Below, one piece after another: positions 11,925 to 23,712 of a DNA stretch of 64,000 nt; position 1 is the stretch's first letter; the number at the start of each line of letters is the position of its first letter. Source of the stretch: Beroe ovata (lineage: Eukaryota; Ctenophora; Nuda; Beroida; Beroidae); the NCBI GenBank assembly GCA_946803715.1, contig CAMPET010000295.1:10189-74188 (forward strand), given 5' to 3'. The notes beneath the pieces were generated by a model. It ran no database searches and was not told the origin of the DNA. It worked only from the letters and a program-made list of their open reading frames with translations. The position numbers and the translations under genes are program-made.

Positions 11925-12078
11925 TTGCCGGATGTTATCTGTCCACTGTTTCAGCTTGCGCGCGGCGCGCGCGCCTTCATCAGAGGCCGAAACATCGAAT
12001 GTCGAAACCTGGCAAGCTTTTGATGAAAAGCTGTGGTCAGCATGTTTTGTCAGATGTTACCTGACCTGTTTCTGGCTG
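11925..12078. mobile_element. MITE fragment related to the element at 63734
   Basis: It begins TTGCCGGATGTTATCTGTCC and continues ACTGTTTC, identical to the left terminal repeat of the complete MITE at 63734-63957. Internally it shares the GC-rich GCGCGCGGCGCGCGCGCC block and TGTCAGATGTTACCTGACCT, which in the other copy occurs in the opposite orientation. The matching right terminus was not found, so it is truncated or rearranged. Immediately to the right, 12085-12150 is a separate hairpin-forming repeat (GATACGTGC ... GCACGTATC). Confidence 0.6.
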
Positions 12079-12202
12079 CTTTCGTGATACGTGCTCGCCC
12101 TCACTGCGTTCGTGCATTATCGCACGTATCCCTCACGCCAGAAGGTATTATCTGACTATATTTGATATGTTCTATCCATGTTATCTTCAGTCTAAGGATG
12201 AG

Positions 12203-13647
12203 TTAATAAACTTGTATTTGTGTAGCCTGTTCTCTTGGAATCTTATACTGGGTCACAACCTTATCAGATGAGTGTCCTGTCCTTGTCTTGATGACTTGGA
12301 GGCCTCTGAGTTGTTGTTGAGCTCCTTAATAACACTGGATCTGATTGATCGGAAGGTAGATTCCCCTTAAACCAGCTCTACTATAAGCAAGTTTCAACAT
12401 TTCAACAAAATGTCTGGCATCAATTGGTTTACTCTTTGAGTACCAAATTACCTCATTAGTGGCATCAGAAATCTTCCTGGGATGCAGGAAAAGTGGTTCT
12501 GTACGGTTGACAAGGTGTTCATGGGAATGGAGGAAATACTGCTTCAGCCAATAGTAGAATCCCCATTTGTCTGCCATTTGCTCATAGTGATCAACAGTCT
12601 TTCTCTTACGGTAAAATCCTTTCAGCCCTCCTTGCTTGTTCCTGCTGCTCATCTCAGTGTACTTTTTTTTTCTTTTTTTTCTTTTTCCTCAGAGCTGTGC
12701 CATGATCATTGGGCCGAGATGGATCCAAGTATGTAACTGGTCTCCTTGCTATTGCTAGCTACCCTCACTAAGAGTCACATTCATCATCGGGATAGTAGGG
12801 TGAAATAAATACTTAAACACAAAGCAATACAAAGGCCTGATCATTACAAATCCTTTTTTTCAAAATGTCATACATCAACACTACACTACAAGGGAAAGGT
12901 TAGATCTCTATCTTAGTTGTAACTGCATCATCCCAGAAACAACACAAGTCTCTAAGAACTAAGGTAGGAAGGGTAAGACNATGAGGACCATATCAGGATC
13001 CTCCCTGAAGTCATTGTAGAGAAACTCAAAGTTCTTCATGGAAATGCATCTCAGTTCATCTGGGTGATGGTCTAGGACTTTGCACCCTAGAAACATCACA
13101 GTGACAGACAGCTTTTCAGGATTGTTCCCACCAAAGGATTTCTCCCATAGGAGCATAGGGATTGATAGTCAGTTTAGTCAAATGTTTCAGCTTTCCTTGA
13201 TCTTGAATGTTCGTCCTTCTGATGGGCTTTCATCAATCCATCTAAAACAAGCTGGAACATCTTGAATTGGGGGTTGTGCAGGGGGACAATCCCGGAAGAG
13301 TTTGAGTCAAGTATGATTTGATCTTTCAGATTATGGTTAAGATCTGAAACAGTGCTGTAAAATGTTGTGGAGGAATAAGGCTAATTTCAAGTGTCACGTA
13401 CTTCCTGGATGAACCTGGACAACATGTAGTTGAACTTATTCACAGGAAGTTTATCGAAATCTCTGGGAATTGGGATGTTCGACTCGTGATCAGGTTTCAA
13501 GGAGGAGCTCCATCTCATATAGGTATTGACTGCCCACTGGTTGCACTGTGTCGTTTGGCGAGAACCTCTGTAAGTCAATGATTCCTCGAATAGGGAGAAG
13601 TTTTCAGCAAATTCGTCATGGTCATCAAATTCATCTGCATCATCCAA
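12203..13647 (-). pseudogene. decayed Crypton-like tyrosine recombinase
   Basis: Remnant of a eukaryotic DNA transposon that encodes a tyrosine recombinase of the Crypton / KIAA1958-QRICH1 (DUF3504) kind. On the minus strand, 13647-13387 encodes an N-terminal SAM-like core-binding region (QCNQWAVNTYMRW ... LPVNKFNYMLSRFIQEVR). 13156-12959 encodes LLWEKSFGGNNPEKLSVTVM ... ELRCISMKNF, matching the family's 'LW..G...PE.LL.T.F' and 'EHR.L' blocks. 12652-12203 holds FVEMLKLAYSRAGL and then, after one in-frame TAA at 12326-12328, RTGHSSDKVVTQYKIP. That is the catalytic GH...Y box with the tyrosine nucleophile. The HxxR arginine box is not recognisable. Frame changes between blocks, the in-frame stop and a single N at 12980 argue that it is dead. 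Alternatively, introns could explain the frame changes between blocks. Confidence 0.65.
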
Positions 13648-13839
13648 GAGCTGTCATACCAAGGTTGAAATTGCACTGCTGTACAGCACCAGTAGGAGGG
13701 AGTGACATGGCATCTTCCTAAAAGTGAGAATGGGTCAGACTGAGAAATGACGCCACTTATACTTCTCCAAGATAGCAATTTTTCCCAGGAATTCTTTCTA
13801 GTTTGGCACCAATCACTACTGTGAAACTCAGTCACGTGA

Positions 13840-14658
13840 GGGTCCTGTAGTTTTACTGGATAATATAATGTGCGCCTGACGCACCTCTATTTTCTTGCCA
13901 CACGACGTCTACACTATATGGGTACCTTGAAAAAATGTTGCTTAACAATGATAGTAATTTTTCGAGAAATCAACTGAATGTTTGAGTTTTTCCTCTGTCA
14001 AAATCATTCTATCCTATTCTATACCATTGGCAGCATCTTAGTTGAGGGCCACCCACAGTAGGGAAAACCCTACAATAGAATTGGACATTTTTGTGATTTT
14101 TCGACTAAATTTAAACTCAGTAGGTAGATTTGTGGTGTAAAGTGTGTGGGATTTGATTCAATTGACTTAGTTCACTGACTATGTTCAATCTGCTGAAGCA
14201 GAAGAATCTAACAAAAGTGAGAAATTCTTCTCACTTTTGAATTAACAAAAGTGAGAAATTTGAGAACAAAGTGCTGAAGGAAAGACTGGAAGGTGAGACA
14301 AGATAGTCAATTGCGTGCAAGAGAAAACTTATCAATATCTAAGACTTGTTCTGACACTTACTGGTTTGTGCTTTGCATTGTAATACAAGTCCCTGACTGC
14401 TGTTGCAGATTCATGGAAATTGCACTGCCTAACTCTTGACAGGATGAGAAACTGGGGTCAGAGAAAATCTAAGACCTAAACAAAAATATCCAATGATTGT
14501 CCTATGCGGAATCCTTTCTTCTAGAACCTTGCAAAAAATCCTGGTGTTTTAACTCCATTTGATACTGATTGATTTTGAAAATGGTCTCTGCGATAAAATA
14601 ATGAAACTGAATTTAATAACTGAATCTGGATTTTGATAACTTGACATCGGGAATTTTT
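13840..14658. other. intergenic; short AAGTGAGAA inverted repeat
   Basis: No gene seen. 14209-14260 holds AACAAAAGTGAGAAATTCTT followed by its near reverse complement and a further direct copy, giving a small hairpin. Confidence 0.5.
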
Positions 14659-14989
14659 GGCAGTCTCCAAGAAGCCCGACATGGTCTATAGACCACGCTG
14701 TATCACTTGTATGAGTGGTCTATAGACCACTTTGTCTCACAGTATTACAGTTAGGGTTAGGGATAGGGCTTGGGTTACTGTTATGGTTATGGTGAGGTTA
14801 GGTCAAATATTAGGGGGTCAATTGTCGGTGGGTCAGTTGTTGCAATTTCCGATACTATTTGTCTACTGTATCAGTATGATCGGATCAAATGAATGTGGAA
14901 TATATTATAAAACATGCTTGTGACAGGGTGGTCTATAGACCACTTATACGAGTGGTCTATAGACCATGTTGGGCTTCTTGGAGACTGCC
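14659..14989. mobile_element. 331-bp MITE with terminal inverted repeats
   Basis: The left end GGCAGTCTCCAAGAAGCCCG continues ACATGGTCTATAGACCAC, and the right end is its reverse complement, ending GGGCTTCTTGGAGACTGCC. The flanks are GAATTTTT and GAATTGTT, an 8-bp target-site duplication with one mismatch, which suggests a hAT-type transposase. The palindrome TGGTCTATAGACCA occurs four times, two near each end. The centre contains TTAGGGTTAGGGATAGGG-type sequence. No ORF of its own; non-autonomous. Confidence 0.85.
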
Positions 14990-15896
14990 GAATTGTTTTT
15001 GGAAAACAACTCCGTTTTCAACCTGAAATGAAATAACTAGAGCTGGAAATTGAAAAATTATGACGAGAACAAAGTTAAATAAATAAGGGACAAGGGTATG
15101 ATACTAAAATTGTAACTAAAATACTGTGACAACTCAACTAAAACTGGGCACTGAACTAAAACTCGATAAACAAGCAACCAAAACATATGCAATATGCGTG
15201 TACCAACATAGGTACACACTACACACAAATCACATACGCACAATGTAACTGAGAAGAGATAAGACAAACAAGTAAACAAATACACAGAAATGTGATGTAT
15301 ACCTCACTGGATTACCTAGTGAGTATGACATCGCCCTGAACTAAAGACCTATGTAATAACTTAACCCTGATTTATCATTAATCTGTGTTTTTTACATATA
15401 TAATAAGCTTCAGTTATTTGTATACAAAAACCGATTTTCTATAAGTGCCTTCTTCCTTTATATCATAGACTAGAACACCCGTCAAGTGGACCTGCTGCAC
15501 TGAATATTAGAAAGAATCAAAAAATGTGTTAAATTGAAAGCAGAAAGAGCATGTAAATAAATACGGTTCAAATCATTAAACAACGAAATGAGGAGGTATA
15601 CGTATGCACGCATTTACTCACACTCTTATTATGTTTGCCTACTATCAATCATGATTTTTACAATCCACATGCTGAATTCCCGCAAAACTGAGCACTAAGT
15701 GCAGATACTTTGAACAGAAACCATTAGCTTAGCACTGCATAAACATGAATAAAGCTAGCACATGGATTTTGTAAATTATTATTTGACAAGCAAAGGTCAA
15801 TGACCAACCTACTTTTTACTGAATGATTATATTGGTATCCAAAAGTAGTAAATAGTAAGACTGTGATATCAATAATCATTTCATGATTTTCACAGA
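14990..15896. other. intergenic / MEPCE upstream region
   Basis: AT-rich. No coding signal on either strand. It ends with ATTTTCACAG directly before the MEPCE ATG, so a 5' UTR exon of MEPCE may lie here. Confidence 0.4.
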
Positions 15897-17650
15897 ATGA
15901 GTGTTGCCATAAAGAAGAAGATGGTCACACCACCAATCAATGGACACTCACAGCAAATGAAGTTTAACAAGAAAAAAGCGAACAATATGAGGAAACGGAA
16001 GAAGTTGACATCTAGTTCAAGCAATACAGAAAAAAGTTTTGTGCCTGGTGGCGATGAAACCGACCCCCTGAATTTGAAAGACCCAGACTTGACTATGAAC
16101 TATACCCCATCACCTGATCATAACCAAGATTTACCCACTCCAGTGGTATTTGTTGACCAAAGTGACCCATTATCTCTGAAACGGTCTCCTAAGCAAAAGA
16201 GAGAAAGGAAAAATAGTAGGCACAAAAGTGGCACAAGTGATAATCAAGAAAACACCGTTCTTCAAGTAAAGTTTAATGAGAAGGGGAAGAAGTTCTGTTA
16301 TGGGAACTATTCTAAATATTATGGTTATCGTAACCCTGACAATGAAAGAGATGTTAGGTTGCAGGTGCTCAATAGAGCAATGTTTTGTGGAAAAGATGTC
16401 CTGGATTTGGGGTGCAACATAGGTCATATAACTCTTACAATTGCTAAAGAATTTGAACCAAAGAAGATTGTTGGTGTAGACATTGATGGGAATTTGATAA
16501 ATGTTGCAAGGAAAAACATACGGCGATATATCAGTAAAGAGAATTCGTCCATGTTTCCCGTATCCATGCAAGTTTGCTATGGTCCTATCTTTGGACAGGA
16601 TTCTAAAGATACATCCTTTCCTAATAATGTTGCTTTCCGAAAGGTGAGTCAGTCCAATATTTCTTGTTTTAAGTCTTCAGTTCAAACGATGTTTGTCAAA
16701 AACTCTTAATGGCAAACCTACCAATTCAAAGGTAAATTGTAAACATTTAAATTTAATGATTGCTCACTTTCGATCCATCCATCAGGAAAACTGGGTACCT
16801 CAGGGTGAAGCAGTAGTCTCAACTGAGATGTTTGATGTCATAGTCTGTCTCTCTGTGACCAAGTGGGTCCACCTAAACTGGGGCGACAGTGGTATTGAAA
16901 AGTTATTCAAAAAGGTAAGTGACCGTTCCACCCAACTCTGTCATTCTGGATGTACAATGTGTACAGGACTTAACAAGTACTTCTATTACTATTTCTATTA
17001 TTATTCCTATTATTAAGTTAATATATTTATATTTCTATTTATGATATTTTCCAGATGTATCGGTCGCTTAGACCTGGAGGTAAGCTTATCCTGGAATGCC
17101 AACATTGGAAAAGCTATGCAAGGAGGAAAAAGCTTACAGTTAGTGTTTTATTCCAATTTCCCTGCTATTTAGGTATTTGAAATAAAAATAGTAATATTTG
17201 AAATCGATTATTACTGATTACACACATCTGTTATGAATGTCATACATTGCAGCCAAACATTTACAAGAACTACAGCCAGATACATATCCGCCCTGAGGAG
17301 TTTCCCAGGTACCTCATGGCCATTGGATTTGATGAATGGAAAACGTTAGGAGTTCCTTACCATAATCACAAAGGTTAGTGGATGCTTCCGTCTTCGTGCA
17401 TTTAGTTGAGATGGTTCTCCAGTGTGCGATTTAAAAACCTAATTCGGATTGAGTCATGATATGCACACAATCATAGCTCCCTGTGAATTAATGAAAACTC
17501 AATACCCCAGGATTCCGTCGTCCAGTCTGGATGTTCTCCAAGCCATCCCAGTCCTCAGACTGTCAGGGTTCACAAGAGAGTAGCTCCAGGACCTGTGACT
17601 CCCCACTCTCCTCCCCCTTCTCCCAACCAGACGGTGAACCCAAGGAGTAA
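15897..17650 (+). CDS. MEPCE: 7SK snRNA methylphosphate capping enzyme (MEPCE/BCDIN3)
   Basis: SAM-dependent methyltransferase that caps the 5' gamma-phosphate of 7SK snRNA and stabilises the 7SK snRNP, the reservoir that holds P-TEFb inactive. Five exons that splice in frame: 15897-16643, 16786-16914, 17055-17138, 17253-17373 and 17511-17650, total 406 residues. A basic, disordered N-terminus (about 1-120) precedes the Bin3 domain. Seen: KKFCYGNYSKYYGYRNP; motif I DVLDLGCNIGHITLTIA; motif II KKIVGVDIDGNLI; FDVIVCLSVTKWVHLNWGD; YRSLRPGGKLILE with QHWKSYARRKKLT; IYKNYSQIHIRPEEF; and the end block GFRRPVWMFSK. All match the human order. The N-terminal region is shorter than in vertebrates. An AATAAA lies near 17907. 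First of four consecutive Pol II transcription genes. Confidence 0.95.
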
Positions 17651-18572
17651 CTGTCACTCCTCTCGTATAGAAACAAACACACTGGAGTTTGCAGACCTCG
17701 TCGCATCGACTGATTTGTAGAGGTTGTTTCAGAGAAAGAGTCAGATTTTGGTTTGTCGGAGGTCAAATGAGTCAAGTAAATTTGTTCATTTTCCGGAAGC
17801 TGTTCCTCTCTTTTTTCTTGATAAGTTCATTATTCTCGGCTTGCCGTGCTCATTTAACGTTTTCACTTGATCCCCGTAGCAGAACAGGATACACGAATTT
17901 TCAATAATAAATGTATCTATTCTGTATGAAGTATAGATTCACTCTGAAGCGCCAAAAACTTATCTATCAAGTTCATAATTAAACATAGATGATTCTCAAA
18001 TATCTACTGCACTCTAAGCTAACTTGAACATCACATATTATTGAATCGCGGGAAGCTATAATAGGTATAGGGAAAAAAATACAGCCTCCTTTGAAAAATG
18101 GATTGTTTAGCTCATGGACTGTTAAGAGAAACATCTATATTATGTATGGTATATGATATGTTTTTAATGGTAACAACGTTTGTATTTTTAAATTTTTACG
18201 TGTGGTCCGATTAAGCAATCCCATTTCCATTGCGAGGTATCGCTTTATCCTTCTTGTGGAGTCTTTGTCTGAGATTGTGAAAGAATGTCATTCTGGTTTT
18301 TACGATTTTAGACAAAGTATCAATTATATTCATGAATTATAATGCTTAAATTATTATATACATCATTAATGTATATAATATTTATTACATCCTTTTACCA
18401 ATGATAGTTCTCGTAACGTTGTACTGTGTACACATTGACAGTAAATACCATCTGCAGCATATATAATTTTTGCTTCTGATTATAATTTATTTTGTCTGGC
18501 TGAAGTCGTTGTCATTTCTGAAACCGCCCAATATACCTAAATTCTCCACTTATAGCTGAATAGTTGAGAAGA
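17651..18572. other. spacer MEPCE-POLR2C
   Basis: AT-rich 3' UTR and intergenic sequence with a probable polyadenylation signal AATAAA near 17907. No other gene recognised. Confidence 0.5.
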
Positions 18573-20211
18573 ATGCCATATGCCAACCAGCCGACTATCA
18601 AACTACTTGAGCTCACAGACGAGAACATCAAGTTTATCGTGGAAAAGACAGATTTGTCTGTGGCTAACACTTTACGGAGAGTATTCATTGCAGAGGTTTG
18701 TACTCGGTTCGGTAGTTACAAATAATGCGACGGTGTTCCTAATTACACTTTAGCCTGAATGCGGCTATAGATCTATAGACAGCCGAGTTGTTCACAATTC
18801 CACACTGGCATATTGTGTGTGTCCAGGTGTGTACACTAGCAATAGACTGGGTACAAATCCAACAGAACACGTCAGTCCTCATTGACGAGTTCATATCACA
18901 TCGTATGGGAATGATCCCTCTCACATCCGATGAAATTGTTGATCAGCTGCAGAATTTCCGTGACTGCTCTTGTGGTGAGTGTTGTACATGGTAACGTTTC
19001 TCTCTGTCTCATGGATTATGCTAAGTTGGAAATCCCCACAATTCAGGGATATGATCCCTCGCATCACCTCACTGTCGTCAATCACTCGCCTCCTCTCACT
19101 CCCTCTTTCCCCCTCACCTCCTACTCACCCCTCTCCCCTGCTATNNNNNNNNNNNNNNNNNNNNNNNNNNNNNNNNNNNNNNNNNNNNNNNNNNNNNNNN
19201 NNNNNNNNNNNNNNNNNNNNNNNNNNNNNNNNNNNNNNNNNNNNNNNNNNNNNNNNNNNNNNNNNNNNNNNNNNNNNNNNNNNNNNNNNNNNNNNNNNNN
19301 NNNNNNNNNNNNNNNNNNNNNNNNNNNNNNNNNNNNNNNNNNNNNNNNNNNNNNNNNNNNNNNNNNNNNNNNNNNNNNNNNNNNNNNNNNNNNNNNNNNN
19401 NNNNNNNNNNNNNNNNNNNNNNNNNNNNNNNNNNNNNNNNNNNNNNNNNNNNNNNNNNNNNNNNNNNNNNNNNNNNNNNNNNNNNNNNNNNNNNNNNNNN
19501 NNNNNNNNNNNNNNNNNNNNNNNNNNNNNNNNNNNNNNNNNNNNNNNNNNNNNNNNNNNNNNNNNNNNNNNNNNNNNNNNNNNNNNNNNNNNNNNNNNNN
19601 NNNNNNNNNNNNNNNNNNNNNNNNNNNNNNNNCACACACACACACACACACAGATCACCCCCAGGATGATATACTGATCTGTAAGTTGAGGAGGGGACAA
19701 CATCTCAAGATGAAGATGTATGCGAGGAAGGGGTTCGGCAAGGAGCATACCAAGTGGAGCCCTTGCTCTGCTGTCGGGTTCGAGTACGATCCTGATAACT
19801 CCCTCAGGTAACGGCAATTTAGCGGATCTGGTCCGCGTGTTTTAGACAGCACTACTATCCAGATATCCTTCTTCCGTAGATCGTACCTATTGTTTGGCAA
19901 TTGGTCCCCCCGTCTTTTCATACTGTATCCCGCTTTCTTACCATGCCAACTATCTCAGACACACGACGTATCCCTGCCCCTCGGAATGGCCGAAGAGCGA
20001 CTACTCTGAGATAGAGGAGGATCAGGCCGAGGCCCCGTTCGATGTGTTCGGTAAACCCGAGAAATTCTGGTTCAATATTGAGAGTATCGGGTCGATAAAA
20101 CCAGAGAATATTGTACTGACGGGCCTACAAGTCCTCAAGAAGAAACTTACAGATCTCCAAAATCATTTCAACAATGAAATAGCAAAGGAGGCGCTCTACA
20201 TTCAACCCTAG
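18573..20211 (+). CDS. POLR2C: RNA polymerase II subunit RPB3, interrupted by an assembly gap
   Basis: Third-largest Pol II core subunit (alpha-like; pairs with RPB11 to nucleate assembly). Visible exons: 18573-18695 ([20 protein letters not shown]...), 18827-18974 ([20 protein letters not shown] ... RDCSC), 19654-19807 ([12 protein letters not shown] ... [20 protein letters not shown]) and 19959-20211 ([19 protein letters not shown] to the stop). The exon(s) for roughly residues 92-150, with the second half of the zinc-binding Cys cluster, fall in or beside the 488-base N gap (19145-19632). Splice phases on both sides of the gap are usable. Identity to human RPB3 is high throughout. Lies between MEPCE and ELOF1 on the same strand. 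Confidence 0.97.
19145..19632. other. assembly gap (488 N) inside POLR2C
   Basis: A run of N bordered on the right by (CA)n, so a microsatellite probably broke the assembly. It removes one POLR2C exon or more. Confidence 0.99.
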
Positions 20212-20654
20212 TTGCGTTTTTACCCTAGAACGAGAGCGCTCTTACTAGGCGTTTTTATTTCACTTTTAACTATTTTAATCGTTCATAATAAGATTATTAT
20301 ACCCATCGAGTATTGCATCAGATGCATCGAGTTATGCATCAGATTGATGAAGCCCTGACTGTCGCCGCCCGCCGACTGTGGTATTGGACTCATTGACGGA
20401 GCTTTACCTATACTCCTGATTCGTCAAGTCAGCCCTGGTGATAACATCAATGCGCTTGATTAATTTTTTTCATTTGTTATGTTCATTTGTTATTTTCTTC
20501 GTCATTCTATATCATCGGTCAATTCAATAATTCGTTTTATTTGATACAAGCATACAAGATTGAAAAACAATGAATTCCGTGGGGATAAAATCAGTCGACC
20601 CCGGAATGAATTTCATCATTTCTCACCCTGAATTCATTGTGTGATAATCTAGGT
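20212..20654. other. spacer POLR2C-ELOF1
   Basis: POLR2C 3' UTR and ELOF1 promoter region. A small repeat TGCATCAGATGCATCGAGTTATGCATCAGAT at 20306-20345 (split here only as a description: two TGCATCAGAT units). No gene seen. Confidence 0.4.
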
Positions 20655-21199
20655 ATGGGAAGGAGAAGATCGAAGAGGAAGCCACCCCCGAAGAAGAAAC
20701 TGACTGGAGTGCTGGACACTCTCTTTGACTGTCCATTCTGTAATCACGAGAAGAGCTGTGATGTTAAACTAGACAGACAGAGTGAGTTGCTTTAGTTGTA
20801 ACCTGAGCACGTGTGTTGCTATGGAAACCTACCTGAGGGAATACTGACTGCATGAAACCTATGTCACATTTTGTCCTGCTCCTTCCATGTAACCTATCCT
20901 GTGTTCCTGTAACCCCCCCCCATTTACTGTGTTATCAATACCTCACCATTATAGCCCCCTACTGCAACCAATTATACCTGCATCCATCGTCCACTGATAT
21001 ACTCTAACCCCTGTCCCCTTGCTGTGTAAATACCTATCGGTTACTAACCAACACTTATACCCCAGACAACAGTGCGATGATCCAGTGTACAGTGTGTATG
21101 GAGGACTTCAAGTGTACTGTAAACTACCTATCAGAACCAGTGGATGTGTACAGCGAGTGGATAGATGCGTGTGAAGAGGCAAACAAGGAGGATGACTAG
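20655..21199 (+). CDS. ELOF1: transcription elongation factor ELOF1 (Elf1)
   Basis: Small zinc-binding Pol II elongation factor, also used in transcription-coupled repair. Two exons, 20655-20781 and 21066-21199, join in phase 1 to 86 residues, the family's usual size (83 in human). Seen: basic N-terminus [20 protein letters not shown]; zinc ligands CPFC and CTVC in their normal spacing; [20 protein letters not shown]; acidic tail. Sits immediately downstream of POLR2C on the same strand. Confidence 0.97.
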
Positions 21200-21863
21200 A
21201 TCTCTCTAGTACCTCCCTGGAGGGGGAGATGTACCCCCCTCTCATCATCACACAGAGACAGAATAGAGCGGGCAAGCAGAGACATTGTTACAGAGCGCGC
21301 GGGGACTGGGGAGATGTTGCACGTGAGGAATTCTCTCCACGGGGACATCTCGGGGAAATTGATACAGAACTGATTGACCACTTCAGTGAATAGTGTGCAT
21401 TACCGAGACATTATTAAAACATCGTTACACAGACGTCATAGGTCCAAATAGTCAATACACTATATCACAGTGATTGTTGCTGGAGTAATGAGTATCACAA
21501 TTACAACTGAAACAGCAGACTCATGTTTACCTGCGTATAATAACTGCGTGACTATTATGATATAGACTACAATGCATGATCGAGTTTGTTTGAAAAACTA
21601 GCATTTCCTTGATCACATTCAAATATGTGAGCTTGAACGGGGGCTATCAGTAATAAACAAGGGTCACAGTGAAAAGTTCAAATTGTATGTATTTGATCAT
21701 CTTTAATTATTGTTGCTTATCGAAATTTCATGTAATGCTGGATTGAAGCCTATATCACTAAACTGCCCTCAACATGTCCTAACTTCTACCCAGTCCCCAT
21801 GGCCAATATTCACCGATTGGTATCCCCATCTATCTGCTCATTCCCCACACTAATGATAGCACC
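21200..21863. other. spacer ELOF1-MED30
   Basis: No coding signal of its own. A non-coding MED30 5' exon could be here; the sequence just before 21864 is C/T-rich. Confidence 0.4.
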
Positions 21864-22358
21864 ATGCAGATGGAATGCGATGAACCTCCCACCCCCTCCT
21901 CCCTGCCGCTCGTCCCACAGAACACCCAGGAGCTCCTATCCGACCTCATCCACCAGTCGATGCTCGTGTTCAACAGTCTCCGTGAATTCCGACTCACGGA
22001 GTCCGACGAGAACCGTCACAAGAACCGTCTCGAGCGTATAGCGGGGAACAGCGACGCTGTGATACGGACATTCCGACAGCTGCGTGAGAGTTGTGACGTA
22101 CTGGACCGTCACACGTCACACCTCTGCGTGGCGGAGAGAGAGGTGAAGTCACGTGAGGCGGTGATGGACACGTTACAACAGAAGAGTGGGGAGTTGGAAG
22201 GGGGAGTTGGGGAGAGAGAGGGGGGAGTGGGGGAGTTGGAGAGGGAGAAGGAGAGGTTGGAGGAAGAGTTGAAGTTTTATAACGGACAGTTGAAGGAGAT
22301 AGTGGATGATACGAGACAATTGATTAGCGATGTGAACTCGTTACAGTTCTACAGCTGA
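21864..22358 (+). CDS. MED30: Mediator subunit 30
   Basis: Metazoan-type Mediator head/middle subunit linking activators to Pol II. 164 residues, one exon. Family signals: NTQELLSDLIHQSMLVFNSL, then RLERIAGNSDAVIRTFRQLR, and the C-terminal helix LEEELKFYNGQLKEIVDDTR followed by QLISDVNSLQFYS. These match the MED30 pattern of an N-terminal four-helix-type region and a conserved C-terminal coil. The central linker (about residues 100-135) is a low-complexity Glu/Gly run (GELEGGVGEREGGVGELERE) encoded by GGGGGAGTTGG-type repeats. The ATG at 21864 is followed at once by another Met; either could be used. The call is by pattern, so slightly less certain than its neighbours. Confidence 0.8.
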   Translation: MQMECDEPPTPSSLPLVPQNTQELLSDLIHQSMLVFNSLREFRLTESDENRHKNRLERIAGNSDAVIRTFRQLRESCDVLDRHTSHLCVAEREVKSREAVMDTLQQKSGELEGGVGEREGGVGELEREKERLEEELKFYNGQLKEIVDDTRQLISDVNSLQFYS

Positions 22359-23712
22359 GTTACATATGATTACACGCCGTGCGAGTCACGTGAGTCTCGA
22401 TTGTGCTTTGTGGAAATTGTGAAATGTGAATTAGATTATGACGAGGATCGAAGATTTGTCACGAAGATCGAAGATTTGTTTTATCCAGAGAAAGTGAAAT
22501 TATGATCTGATATGTTGTTGCAGATTATCCAACTTGTTTGAATTATTTCACCATGTGGGGTGATTCAAATAGTATATGGCTGAAACACAGGAGTCACGCA
22601 ATGCATAGTGTTCATTGAGTATGATGTGTGAGTGTAGAGTGAGTGTTAAGTGGTATAATAGTGCTATAACACTCATACGCTGAATATATATGTTGAATAT
22701 TACTTTACCATTATTCTACCTCTGCAATATCACTTCACCTCTATTTCCAGCCCTGATATTGCCTGCCATATCTATCGTACTAGACGTATTCTATATATAG
22801 CTATAACTGCTATGTGTTTGTGTGTCTGTGTTTGTGTACCGTGTCTGTGTGTGTGTCTCAGTGACTGTGTCTGTATGGGCGTATATGTGTTTGTATTTTT
22901 GTGCACTGCACATGTTATAGGAATAATTCCATTTGTAAGCACAGCTGCGTCCAAAAAGTTTGCCAATTACACGGCAGCTGAAATTCATAGAATATTTTCT
23001 GGTTGGTAAAAGACGTATTCCATGTACAATGTATCGTATATTGTATAGGGTACATTGAATACCTGATACATCCCTAACAATTGAAACGCCGTATTAAGTT
23101 GGGCAATCACTGTTTTCACTGGTTCCGTTTCTAGTAGGTTCGGTTCTATTTCGATTCACTTCACGATTGTTTGACAATATTGTCTTGTTTCCAAGAATAC
23201 CAATATTTGGAAAGTTGTCTAATTTCATCATCCCAACCACTTTGTACAGTGTATACACAGTACATACCAACATCGTGACGTACTATTTTCAGATGGTCTG
23301 CCTGCGCGCAATTGAACTGCGTATAGTAATTACAGTACGTGCTCTGACTCATGACTACACTGCATTGTTCCTAGTTTGTACCACTAAACTAGCTCCTTAT
23401 TCTTCCCATATACATGCAGTGCACGTTCGCTGCTCTAGATGACAACTTCACAATGCAGGAATATGTTATGTTAATGTTGTTACTTGTTGTTGTGTACAGG
23501 ATACTAGGATATCATAGCTCAGCCTTCCCCGTCGTGCTTTATACAACACGCTGTCGGCAGGGATGTGATTTAAACGTGTAAGATTTTTGCATCTTCAAAG
23601 TTAATTAACTAGATGATTACAAGGCAAATTATTGTCGAGGTCATATGTCTCTTCTTCATATAATTCACTCTTCTTGATACAACGTCTCACATTTACTCCC
23701 CTTTTGCTAGCT
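22359..23712. other. spacer MED30-AUP1
   Basis: No gene recognised. It holds a TG-rich microsatellite at about 22812-22885 (TGTGTGTTTGTGTGTCTG type) and otherwise unique AT-rich DNA. ORFs here have no protein-like character. Confidence 0.5.

Noticed and set aside
14745-14790. TTAGGG-like units suggesting an interstitial telomere
   Set aside because: Only two or three degenerate units, inside a MITE; not a telomeric array. The similar CTAGGGTTAGGG at 54040 and 61746 is also too short.
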